In this document: positions 34,992-41,725 of the stretch, piece after piece
Layout of the letters: each line of letters opens with the position of its first letter
How positions within the stretch are numbered: position 1 is the stretch's first letter
NCBI GenBank assembly: GCA_937136055.1
Contig: CAKZOD010000063.1
Location: 1-41,725, forward strand
DNA: 41,725 nucleotides
From: an uncultured Oceanospirillaceae bacterium
Lineage (GTDB): Bacteria; Pseudomonadota; Gammaproteobacteria; Pseudomonadales; Balneatricaceae
Direction: 5' to 3'
The notes under the pieces: generated by a model
Seen by the model: only the letters and a program-made list of their open reading frames with translations
What the model was told of the DNA's origin: nothing
The model's database searches: none
Translations under genes and position numbers: made by a program

Positions 34992-35756
34992 CTAATGCAG
35001 CTCTATCCCTATATGCGCCAAAGCATTAGATAGCTTTGCTTGCGGCGCTACTTCACACACTAATGCATCCATTCGATTGAGACGACAAACGCGATAAGCA
35101 GCTTTTGAATCTAACTTTGTTGAGTCCGCTACAATGACGATACGGTTGGCACAATTAATCATCGCCATAGCTACTTGTGCCTCCTCAAAATTTGCATCGG
35201 TCACACCGCTATCAGCATCCACAGCAGCAGCGCAAAGTACTGCGATATCTGCTTGATAATGCCCTATTTGTTCTATCGTTAAAGGGCCTGTGGTTTCATC
35301 GTTATCGTCATCATAATGACCACCTAATAAGTGCACAGTAATACCTGATTGTGATTTGCCTAGCACTTGTGCGATACGCAATGAATTAGTGATCACTGTT
35401 AAATCTTTTATAGCCACCAGCGCCTTTGCACAAATCAAAGTGGTTGACCCCGTATCTAAAAACACCGTTTTGCCAGGCTCAATCATCTTGGCCAGTTTGC
35501 TAGCAATAACCTCTTTTGCAGATACGCTATCAGACATACGCTCAGCAAAGCTGCTCTCTGTATTTAACGGTAAACTCTTAGCACCGCCGTGTATTTTTTG
35601 CAGCACACCGCAATTCGCTAAATACCCTAGATCTCGGCGAATTGTTTCAACTGAAACATTAAAATTAAGCGCTAGAACTTCCACTGAAATATGGCCATGG
35701 GCACTCACCATATCTAAAATTTGGGATTGTCTTTGCTTTGGTTTTAATCGCATCAA
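34992..35756 (-). CDS. DeoR-family transcriptional regulator (GlpR-like)
   Basis: This is a 254-residue regulator. The N-terminal DeoR helix-turn-helix (about 6-60) reads RQSQILDMVSAHGHISVEVLALNFNVSVETIRRDLGYL, followed by KIHGGAK. The sugar-phosphate-binding domain carries FLDTGSTTLICAKAL (about 100-114), TVITNSLRIAQVL, VHLLGGHYD and VADSTKLDSKA, the usual ligand motifs. Members respond to a phosphorylated sugar or polyol. Here that would be the kinase product, and the regulator would control the operon it heads. It starts with two adjacent ATG codons. The upstream region carries repeated GGTCAA elements that are candidate operators. Confidence 0.9.
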   Translation of the reverse strand: MMRLKPKQRQSQILDMVSAHGHISVEVLALNFNVSVETIRRDLGYLANCGVLQKIHGGAKSLPLNTESSFAERMSDSVSAKEVIASKLAKMIEPGKTVFLDTGSTTLICAKALVAIKDLTVITNSLRIAQVLGKSQSGITVHLLGGHYDDDNDETTGPLTIEQIGHYQADIAVLCAAAVDADSGVTDANFEEAQVAMAMINCANRIVIVADSTKLDSKAAYRVCRLNRMDALVCEVAPQAKLSNALAHIGIELH

Positions 35757-35793
35757 ACACCTAAGTTGTTGACTTCAAAAACTTAGTTATACC

Positions 35794-35902
35794 TGACCTA
35801 ATGGTCAAAAACTAGTGCGTTTTTTGTACTAACGGTCAAATAACAGCCAAATTAGTGCCTATATGGGCAGTAAATTGTCTATTTTTTGACTGATCGGCAA
35901 AA
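35794..35902 (-). promoter_or_regulatory. Cluster of GGTCAA-type elements upstream of the DeoR/TRAP operon
   Basis: TGACC-TAAT-GGTCA lies at 35794-35807, a further ACGGTCAAA at 35831-35839, and TTTTTGAC-TGATC-GGCAAAA near 35883-35902. Three related inverted or direct half-sites within about 110 bp of the start codon look like operators for the DeoR protein itself. Confidence 0.5.
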
Positions 35903-36322
35903 GTTTTTCGAGCTAGAAAGTGCTTTGCAAGCCTTGTGCTGTATGAATATCACTCAAACAACATAGCTCTAACTATTTGTTATTATTGGCACTATTAATA
36001 TATTTTAAAAATATTTTTATTGATTTGCTCAAACTTTAATCTAAAACTAAATAATCAAAGGTTATAAAGCAAGCTACTATTACTTTTTACGAACCTATAG
36101 TATTAGCCTCATTGCAGGCTCTGATTGTTGAGCAAAAATTCATCTATTCTTCAATACTCGGTATTGATATAGAGCAAGTTTGTATATAAAAAATAAATAG
36201 TTATCTAAGGCTTGTCGGGGGAAGTACGCATACTGCTAAAGTTTGATGACCTGCCAGCAGCAGTAGTTTGAGGTATAACTTGAAGATTAATTGTGGGAAT
36301 TACATAAAATGGGGAGAGTAAG
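35903..36322. other. Non-coding stretch between DeoR operators and the MITE-like element
   Basis: About 420 nt of AT-rich DNA holds no open frame with coding character, RNA gene or clear terminator that I can support. It may contain the distal part of the DeoR promoter region and decayed sequence left by an insertion. Confidence 0.5.
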
Positions 36323-36517
36323 CTAATGCGTTTATAAGCTTAAACCTGAATCAGTGATTTCACAGCACCACATTGCACAAGCTCTTGATTCTACAGCGGT
36401 TAGAAAAATACCCGCTGAACCTACGGGTGCAGCTCAGATTTTTCAATTCCACTGTAAAACCAATATCTTGCATTCTGTTCTCACTGTGAAGTCACGGATT
36501 CAGGTTAAACGCATTAG
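36323..36517. mobile_element. MITE-like inverted-repeat element (195 bp, non-coding)
   Basis: The two ends are inverted copies. CTAATGCGTTT (36323-36333) matches AAACGCATTAG (36507-36517) exactly. Inside these, TTAAACCTGAATC...TTTCACAG (36340-36365) matches the right arm 36484-36509 at 23 of 26 positions. The left arm carries a 9-nt insertion between the two blocks. The middle, about 118 nt, encodes nothing. The structure suggests a miniature inverted-repeat transposable element or the fused ends of a deleted insertion sequence. I cannot name the family. I saw no second copy and no clear target duplication. It ends 12 nt before the stop of the gene at 36530. Confidence 0.7.
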
Positions 36518-36529
36518 TCTGAATATTCT

Positions 36530-37252
36530 TTAGTGGCTTTTAATACAAACATACACACTGTTTGTTGATTGATTATTTTGAAAGGGATTATAAAAAGAGA
36601 CTATATGAGATTCCACTTGATCAAATACTGACTTTAGCAAATCCTCAAAGCTCTCTTCAGGCAAGTTTTGTGACCACATAGCAAAGACACCACCGCTTTT
36701 TAGCTGCCTAGCCATTAAGCTTAAGTTCTCTACACTATAAAAACTGGCATTAGCTGCATTTAAGTATTCTGTTGGCGAGTGATCAATGTCCAATAAAATA
36801 GCATCAAACTGCTTCCCTTTCGCACTTGGATCAAATCCATTTTCGGGATCAACAGCAAGATCAAAAAAGCTGCCCAGTACATAGCGGTTACGTGCATCAC
36901 TATTGAGCACTTTCCCCAACGGCACTAATTCATCTTTGTGCCAACCGATAACAGTCTCTAGTGCATCTACCACTAACAGCTCATTGATACGCGAATCTTT
37001 AAGCGCCTCAACAGCGGTGTAGCCTAAACCTAAGCCACCGACCACAACATCGAGCTTGTCACCTTTTACAGCTGCTAGCCCAAGAGAAGACAACGCTTCC
37101 TCTGCCTCAACGAACATGCTCGACATTAAAAACTCTTCACCGAGTTTTACCTCGTAGATATCCTTATCACCAAACACAGGAATACGTCTTTTACGTAATG
37201 ATATCTCCCCTAGTGCAGAGGCTTGACTGTCAATTTCTTCAAATAGTGGCAT
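36530..37252 (-). CDS. Spermidine-synthase-fold (SAM-type Rossmann) protein
   Basis: This 240-residue cytoplasmic protein has a class I Rossmann core. VVVGGLGLGYTAVEAL (about 68-83) takes the place of the spermidine synthase glycine loop, LLVVDALETVIGWH (about 92-105) is strand 2 with its acidic residue, FDAILLDIDHSPTEYL (about 148-163) is motif 4 and LKSGGVFAMWSQN (about 184-196) is the post-motif. The catalytic aspartate pattern of true aminopropyltransferases (DSSDP type) reads DIDHSP, and the N-terminal beta domain is short. Transfer of an aminopropyl group is therefore doubtful. It could be a methyltransferase-like or degenerate member. It stands alone, away from the polyamine locus, with a MITE-like element at its 3' end. 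Confidence 0.75.
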   Translation of the reverse strand: MPLFEEIDSQASALGEISLRKRRIPVFGDKDIYEVKLGEEFLMSSMFVEAEEALSSLGLAAVKGDKLDVVVGGLGLGYTAVEALKDSRINELLVVDALETVIGWHKDELVPLGKVLNSDARNRYVLGSFFDLAVDPENGFDPSAKGKQFDAILLDIDHSPTEYLNAANASFYSVENLSLMARQLKSGGVFAMWSQNLPEESFEDLLKSVFDQVESHIVSFYNPFQNNQSTNSVYVCIKSH

Positions 37253-37347
37253 TACTGGTTAATCCTAAAATGGTAGATAATAGTGAAAAATTAAAAACGT
37301 CAACAGCTCAGTTTACAGGCTACTTTACTGAACGCTCATACGAGCAA

Positions 37348-37369
37348 GGGACTTTCATCGTGAAAGCCC
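37348..37369. other. Small hairpin between hemB and the spermidine-synthase-fold gene
   Basis: GGG-A-CTTTCA, loop TCG, TGAAAG-CCC: nine pairs with one bulged A. No T tract follows on either strand. Its role is unclear. The rest of 37253-37487 shows nothing else. Confidence 0.4.
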
Positions 37370-37487
37370 CCTCTATAAAACGCCTAGCGAGTAACTCAAG
37401 ACTAGGATGCTAAAAAGTATGCCATGTGCTTAAGCCTAAACACCTGAGCAACTAAGAAAGCAGCATTTCATCTTGAACGAGTCATCG

Positions 37488-38462
37488 CTACTTCTTCAAC
37501 CAAGCCACTAAATCTTCTGCGTAGTAAGTAATGATCAAATCACAACCTGCACGTTTAAAGGCCGTCATAGTCTCAAGAACGATCGATTGCTCATCAATAA
37601 CACCTGCTGCTGCACCTGCTTTGATCATCGCATACTCGCCACTAACATGATAAACCGCTAACGGTAATGATGTGTGTGATTTAATATTGGCAATGACATC
37701 TAAATAAGCAAGGCCTGGCTTAACCATTAGGATATCAGCGCCCTCTGCTTCATCTTGCATCGACTCTGCAAGTGCTTCACGTGGGTTAGCAGGATCTTGC
37801 TGGTAAGTATTGCGCGTACCCTTAAAGCTTGAATCAACCGCTTCTCTGAATGGGCCATAAAAAGCTGATGCAAATTTTGTCGAGTAGCTCATCACTGGGA
37901 TGTGTGTAAAACCAGCTTCATCAAGCGCCTCGCGAATAGCAGCAATCATGCCATCCATCATGCCAGATGGCGCAATCATATCCACCCCGGCTTTGGCACA
38001 GCTAACAACCTGCTTTTGTAAATTCTCTAATGTGCTGTCGTTATCAACATCATCATTCACAACCACACCGCAATGGCCGTGATCCGTGTATTCACAGAAA
38101 CAGTTATCGCTGATTACAAGCATCTCTGGCACTGCTTTTTTTGCGATTTTAATACAGCGCGCTAATAAGCCTTCTTCATCCCAACTGTCAGACCCGCAAG
38201 CATCTTTGTTGTGTGAAACACCAAATAAAATGATCGCTTTAACACCGTTATCCCATACTTGCTGTACGCGCTGTGCAAGTTGTGTCTCAGGTATACGCAT
38301 CACCCCTGGCATGCTCTCTATCGCCACAGGCTCTTCGATGTTCTCTTCAATAAACAAAGGCAGAATAAAATCATTTGCAGACAATTGAATTTGCTGTGTT
38401 AAATCACGCAATACTTGGGTACAACGTAAACGACGGAATCTAAACTCTGGTGTTCGGGTCAT
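37488..38462 (-). CDS. hemB: Delta-aminolevulinic acid dehydratase (porphobilinogen synthase)
   Basis: This 324-residue enzyme condenses two 5-aminolevulinate molecules to porphobilinogen in haem synthesis. The two Schiff-base lysines are K196 in MSYSTKFASAFYGPFR and K248 in ILMVKPGLAYLD. The metal site has C121, C123 and C131 in DNCFCEYTDHGHCG, the zinc-type cysteine triad rather than the aspartate-rich magnesium type found in Pseudomonas. Length is as usual for the family. It is the only gene of its pathway in the window and appears to be transcribed alone. Confidence 0.97.
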   Translation of the reverse strand: MTRTPEFRFRRLRCTQVLRDLTQQIQLSANDFILPLFIEENIEEPVAIESMPGVMRIPETQLAQRVQQVWDNGVKAIILFGVSHNKDACGSDSWDEEGLLARCIKIAKKAVPEMLVISDNCFCEYTDHGHCGVVVNDDVDNDSTLENLQKQVVSCAKAGVDMIAPSGMMDGMIAAIREALDEAGFTHIPVMSYSTKFASAFYGPFREAVDSSFKGTRNTYQQDPANPREALAESMQDEAEGADILMVKPGLAYLDVIANIKSHTSLPLAVYHVSGEYAMIKAGAAAGVIDEQSIVLETMTAFKRAGCDLIITYYAEDLVAWLKK

Positions 38463-38581
38463 AGTGACAACTCTTTATAACTGTGAATATACATGACAGG
38501 ACTGCCACGCTATTTTAACGATTAATGGTTACGGGCTTATCTTAAAAGGTATGTAGCTTTACTGGTGTTTAAATAGCAGCG

Positions 38582-38713
38582 TTAGCTATTAGCCGCATCT
38601 TGAATAACTTGACCACCTTTCTTTAAATCTTTGCCAATACCTTCGATGGTGCTACAAGCGAATAGCGAAGATAAAAAACACACTGTGAGTGCTACTTTTA
38701 CTATTTTAAACAT
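38582..38713 (-). CDS. Entericidin-like small lipoprotein
   Basis: This is a 43-residue protein. MFKIVKVALTVCFLSSLFAC is a lipoprotein signal with the lipobox LFAC, so the mature peptide starts with a lipid-modified cysteine (C20). The mature part STIEGIGKDLKKGGQVIQDA matches the entericidin A/B family (C-N-T-hydrophobic-G-I-G-K-D pattern, amphipathic helix). Family members are membrane-associated peptides linked to a toxin/antidote pair and stress-induced lysis in E. coli; many homologues occur singly. Only one copy is seen here, with no second entericidin next to it. It lies in the 427-nt gap between hemB and the AlkB-like gene. Confidence 0.85.
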   Translation of the reverse strand: MFKIVKVALTVCFLSSLFACSTIEGIGKDLKKGGQVIQDAANS

Positions 38714-38889
38714 ACACTTGGTCTCTTGTGTTTACAGGTTAGCGGCTATATTGGTGCCATTATCCGAGCTTTTACCACGCGGTGCAATCTGATATTAATT
38801 TAATGAGTGTAAAGGGGAATAATCGAAGGTAGATGGACTGCCTGTCAAGATTTATCAGCGTATCACTAGAGACGGCCCTAAAATCTGTA

Positions 38890-39477
38890 TTAGCGATAGA
38901 GGTAGCGAAAGGTGAAATTAATTCTCGGCTGAGTAACTTTTTTACGCTGTGGAAGTGCATGTTGCCAATGGCGCTGTAGAGCCCCTGCCATTAATAAGAG
39001 CGATCCATGAGCTAACTCTAAATTGATATCGGCAGCAGCTTTATCTTTATGGCGCAATTTAAAAGTGCGCTGCGCCCCTAAACTCACTGAGGCTATATTA
39101 GGGTTATCACCCAGTTCTGTCTCGTCATCACTGTGCCAGCCCATTTTATCGTGACCATCGCGGTATAAATTGATTAACACCGCATTAAACTCACGGCCTG
39201 TAACTGCTTCTAAATACCGTTTTAATTGCAGCACTTTGGGGTGGTAAGGCTCAGCGTCGAGTACTAAGCCGGAGTATTGATAACTGATCTTTTCTGAAGA
39301 TTGAAAGCAGTGTTTGCGCGGCATTAAATGACTTTTACCATACACCGTCAGCTCATCGTGACGCCAAGGCAGCTCACTTAAGAGCTGCTCAAGTAATTGA
39401 TCGGCTTGGCTGATGGTTAAAAAGCACTCATCCAATGAGAGCTCGCCATCAATAATAGGTAGTTGTTCTAATGCCAT
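38890..39477 (-). CDS. AlkB-like 2-oxoglutarate/Fe(II)-dependent dioxygenase
   Basis: This 195-residue protein has the double-stranded beta-helix of the AlkB family. The iron site is the HSD of MGWHSDDETELG plus the later histidine of WQHALP. The 2-oxoglutarate arginine lies in PRINFTFRYL at the C terminus. NIASVSLGAQRTFKLRHK is the usual nucleic-acid-binding strand region. Members of this short type (human ALKBH2/3-like) repair alkylated bases such as 1-methyladenine in DNA or RNA. It starts 11 nt after the stop of the MetY-type gene and is probably co-transcribed with it. Confidence 0.9.
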   Translation of the reverse strand: MALEQLPIIDGELSLDECFLTISQADQLLEQLLSELPWRHDELTVYGKSHLMPRKHCFQSSEKISYQYSGLVLDAEPYHPKVLQLKRYLEAVTGREFNAVLINLYRDGHDKMGWHSDDETELGDNPNIASVSLGAQRTFKLRHKDKAAADINLELAHGSLLLMAGALQRHWQHALPQRKKVTQPRINFTFRYLYR

Positions 39478-39488
39478 TGGCTGACACT

Positions 39489-40766
39489 TTAAGCACTAAC
39501 CGCATCTAATGCTTGGGAAACATCAGCAATAATATCATCGATGTTCTCAATACCAACTGAGATACGAATCAAGTCTTCACTCACCCCTGCTTTCGCTAGC
39601 TCTTCAGGATTTAGTTGTCTGTGGGTCGTCGTTGCTGGATGACAAGCAAGAGATTTAGCATCACCAATGTTCACAAGGCGTAGAATCATTTGTAAAGCAT
39701 CGATAAATTGACCACCAGCCGCTAAGCCACCTTTCACACCAAAGCTTAAAATGCCTGATGCTTTACCTTGGGTAATTTTCTCACAAGCCGCTTTATAAGG
39801 GCTATTCGGTAGTGCTGAATAGTTCACCCAACTCACTTTATCATGAGCTTGCAGATAAGCTGCCAGCTTCTCAGCGTTTTCACAGTGGCGCTCCATACGC
39901 AAGCCAAGGGTTTCTAATCCTTGTAAGATATTGAACGCATTGGTCGGCGAAATTGCAGCACCAGTGTTGCGAAGAGGCACGACACGACAGCGCCCGATGT
40001 AGGCAGCTGGGCCAAAGGCTTGGGTATAAACAACTCCGTGATATGAAGGGTCAGGTGTGTTTAAAATCGGGAAACGATCAGCGTTTGCCACCCAATCAAA
40101 CTTACCCGAGTCGACAATAATACCGCCAATTGAGGTACCGTGACCGCCAATATATTTAGTCAGTGAGTGAATAACAATATCCGCACCTAGCTCAAATGGG
40201 CGACATAGATAAGGTGTCGCCACGGTATTATCAACGATTACTGGTACACCGTGTTTGTGAGCGATCTCAGATAACTTAACGATATCGACGATATTGCCCA
40301 TCGGATTACCGATCGATTCACAGAAAACTGCCTTCGTTTTATCATCAATTGCCGCCTCAAAAGCATCGAAATCATCTGCGGGAATAAGCCTTGCTTCAAC
40401 GCCCTGTTTAGGTAACGTATGTGCAAATAAATTATAAGTGCCGCCGTACAACTGGCTAGTGCTGACAATGTTATCGCCCACTTCACACAAACACTGAATC
40501 GCATAGGTAATCGCCGCCATTCCCGATGCCACTGCTAAGCCTGCGATCCCGCCTTCCATCGCGGCAACGCGCTGCTCTAATACATCGGTTGTTGGGTTCA
40601 TTATGCGAGTGTAAATATTGCCCGGCACTTTTAGATCAAACAAATCAGCACCGTGTTGAGTGCTATCAAAGGTATAAGAAGATGTTTGGTAAATCGGCAC
40701 CGCTGCTGCTTTAGTCGTTGCCTCTGATTCATAACCGTGGTGTAACGCGAGTGATTCCAATTTCAT
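39489..40766 (-). CDS. metY: O-acetylhomoserine sulfhydrylase (Cys/Met metabolism PLP enzyme)
   Basis: This 425-residue PLP enzyme is of the gamma family. The N terminus METALHHGYE-type reads ESLALHHGYESEATTKAAAVPIYQTSSYTFDS. YTRIMNPTTDVLEQRVAAMEGG (about 51-72) and VASGMAAITYAI bind the phosphate, and the Schiff-base lysine lies in HSLTKYIGGHGTSIGG. The long insert with RFPILNTPDPSYHGVVYTQAFGPAAYIGRCRVVPLRNTGA is typical of O-acetylhomoserine aminocarboxypropyltransferases rather than of the shorter MetB or MetC. It makes homocysteine from O-acetylhomoserine and sulfide. I saw no riboswitch in 40767-40914. Confidence 0.93.
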   Translation of the reverse strand: MKLESLALHHGYESEATTKAAAVPIYQTSSYTFDSTQHGADLFDLKVPGNIYTRIMNPTTDVLEQRVAAMEGGIAGLAVASGMAAITYAIQCLCEVGDNIVSTSQLYGGTYNLFAHTLPKQGVEARLIPADDFDAFEAAIDDKTKAVFCESIGNPMGNIVDIVKLSEIAHKHGVPVIVDNTVATPYLCRPFELGADIVIHSLTKYIGGHGTSIGGIIVDSGKFDWVANADRFPILNTPDPSYHGVVYTQAFGPAAYIGRCRVVPLRNTGAAISPTNAFNILQGLETLGLRMERHCENAEKLAAYLQAHDKVSWVNYSALPNSPYKAACEKITQGKASGILSFGVKGGLAAGGQFIDALQMILRLVNIGDAKSLACHPATTTHRQLNPEELAKAGVSEDLIRISVGIENIDDIIADVSQALDAVSA

Positions 40767-40914
40767 TGTTTGATCCCTTTAATGATTGTTATTTGCCAGC
40801 GAAACGTCGCTATGTCTTCCTATAGACTACTGCGTTTTATAGTGAGTTTGTACTGAATAATATTGATTTAATTATGAAATTTCGTCATATACTTATAATC
40901 CACTCGTAAAACAA

Positions 40915-41499
40915 CTAATTTTTACGCGGGATATTTCTAATTCTAGCTTGCACACTTACCGGCTCATCACGCAAGCCCATATTTAAAAATTGCTCGGCCT
41001 CTTCCCTGTATTGCGGGTATTGACAGCTTAGCAAGTAAAAGCCGTTATAGGCCCATGCGCGCACGAATTTATTTTGATCAATTAAGGCCAGTCGTAAAAA
41101 GTGCTCCAGCTGATCTTTATGTTCATCGACAATCAAGAGATAAGGAAGGCTTTGTAATAGGTGTAACTTGGTTTGCCAGTGCTCTAAAGCCTTCAACTGA
41201 CTAAAGATAACCTGCCTATTTTCGAGAGATAGTGACTGCTGCTGAAATAGCGTTTCAACATCTTCTTTAGAGTATTTGAGGTGCTTATGCTGACACTTAA
41301 ACTGTTTGAAGTTTTGCTCCAACAAGTGCTTGAGTAACCAGCTTGCACTTTGCTGCAGCTCTATATCTTTAAAAGATTGGCAAAGCGCATCTACAAAACC
41401 ATGATGGTTATGAAAATACGTATAAATAGCGGTGATCGACGATTTTGATTTACCATCCCACGCCGCTAACTGTCTTTTCAGATGTTCTAGTTCTTGCAT
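40915..41499 (-). CDS. Hypothetical protein with HEAT-like helical repeats
   Basis: This 194-residue protein is of no family I can name. It is largely alpha-helical and rich in leucine, glutamine and lysine, with no signal peptide or membrane segment. HLLQSLPYLLIVDEHKDQLEHFLRLALIDQNKFVRAWAYNGFYLLSCQYPQYREEAEQFL (about 113-172) has the paired-helix pattern of HEAT repeats, and KFVRAWAYNGFYLLS is the typical second half of such a unit. It ends in a basic tail (RIRNIPRKN). It lies downstream of the terminator of the gene entering from the right edge, so it is probably transcribed on its own. The ribosome-binding site is weak. Confidence 0.7.
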   Translation of the reverse strand: MQELEHLKRQLAAWDGKSKSSITAIYTYFHNHHGFVDALCQSFKDIELQQSASWLLKHLLEQNFKQFKCQHKHLKYSKEDVETLFQQQSLSLENRQVIFSQLKALEHWQTKLHLLQSLPYLLIVDEHKDQLEHFLRLALIDQNKFVRAWAYNGFYLLSCQYPQYREEAEQFLNMGLRDEPVSVQARIRNIPRKN

Positions 41500-41568
41500 T
41501 TAAGTGCTCTATTGCTTTTTTATTTTCTCACTTTTTGTTTTCTCACTAGCCACTTTATCATAGCGCAT

Positions 41569-41612
41569 AAAAAAGGGTGTTTAATAGCTGTGTTAGCAGC
41601 TCTTAAACACCC
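41569..41612 (-). terminator. Rho-independent terminator of the gene entering from the right edge
   Basis: On the minus strand GGGTGTTTAA-G-AGCTG pairs with CAGCT-A-TTAAACACCC around a CTAACA loop (one mismatch), followed by a six-base T tract. It lies about 65 nt after the stop at 41679-41681. Confidence 0.92.
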
Positions 41613-41678
41613 ATTAGTGAAACTCCTTTTATTGTCTATAACTTACAACGCAGATTCAAATCCGAAGTGCATCACTGC

Positions 41679-41725
41679 TTAAGCTGCTTGAGCAGCCATA
41701 TGTTCGGCCATTAAATCACCAGGCG
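41679..41725 (-). CDS. C-terminal end of a gene continuing beyond the right edge
   Basis: The minus strand encodes PGDLMAEHMAAQAA and then TAA, 14 codons in the only frame open to the window edge. A strong terminator follows at 41569-41612, which supports a real gene end. Too little is present to name the product. Confidence 0.6.
   Translation of the reverse strand, partial: PGDLMAEHMAAQAA

Noticed and set aside
36530..37252. Spermidine-synthase-fold gene as part of the polyamine locus
   Set aside because: It is 18 kb away, lacks the shared palindrome and lacks the usual catalytic signature.
40767..40914. SAM riboswitch upstream of the MetY-type gene
   Set aside because: The 148-nt leader has only a tiny hairpin and none of the conserved riboswitch helices.
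41679..41725. Naming the right-edge gene from its last 14 residues
   Set aside because: The tail PGDLMAEHMAAQAA is too short to assign a family without a database search.

Overview
The window reads as chromosomal DNA of a moderately AT-rich, free-living, probably marine gammaproteobacterium. The pointers are a Pseudomonas/Oceanospirillales-style polyamine catabolism locus, a TRAP transporter, an orphan Hcp, a zinc-type HemB and a c-di-GMP phosphodiesterase-like protein. I could not fix the genus. There is no phage, integrase, intact insertion sequence or CRISPR array. One MITE-like inverted-repeat element lies at 36323-36517.

Layout. 1-185: tandem tRNA-Pro(TGG) genes, the first missing one base at the window edge. 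402-6226: XRE-cupin regulator, a double-receiver protein with a degenerate first receiver, DEAD-box RNA helicase DeaD, and a PAS-PAS-GGDEF(degenerate)-EAL protein. 6283-18527: polyamine locus. On the minus strand a putrescine-type ABC transporter (binding protein, ATPase, two permeases) runs through agmatinase to a glutamine-synthetase-like gamma-glutamylpolyamine synthetase. A divergent GntR/FadR-type regulator follows. On the plus strand lie a second synthetase, a putrescine-type aminotransferase and a PuuB-like FAD oxidase. An identical perfect 16-bp palindrome lies before the transporter operon and before the second synthetase, so the GntR protein probably controls both arms. 18628-22832: an orphan family-3 binding protein, a cupin protein plus NhaC-type antiporter, and a divergent LysR regulator. 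23006-27479: orphan Hcp, a CxPSR-type sulfatase/phosphonate monoester hydrolase, an exported leucine-rich-repeat protein, and an N-formylglutamate-amidohydrolase-like protein.

27501-35756 is a compact minus-strand catabolic unit. In transcription order it holds a DeoR regulator, TRAP DctQ, DctM and a Tat-exported DctP, then a GlpA-like dehydrogenase with a BFD [2Fe-2S] tail, a second FAD oxidoreductase and a glycerol-kinase-like FGGY kinase. Recurrent GGTCAA half-sites lie in front of its segments. I consider this the best candidate for an undescribed pathway: a TRAP-imported polyol or related substrate, kinase phosphorylation and a two-flavoprotein dehydrogenase.

36530-41725: a spermidine-synthase-fold protein, HemB, a 43-residue entericidin-like lipoprotein, an AlkB-like dioxygenase, a MetY-type sulfhydrylase, a helical hypothetical protein, and the last 14 codons of a gene entering from the right edge with its terminator.
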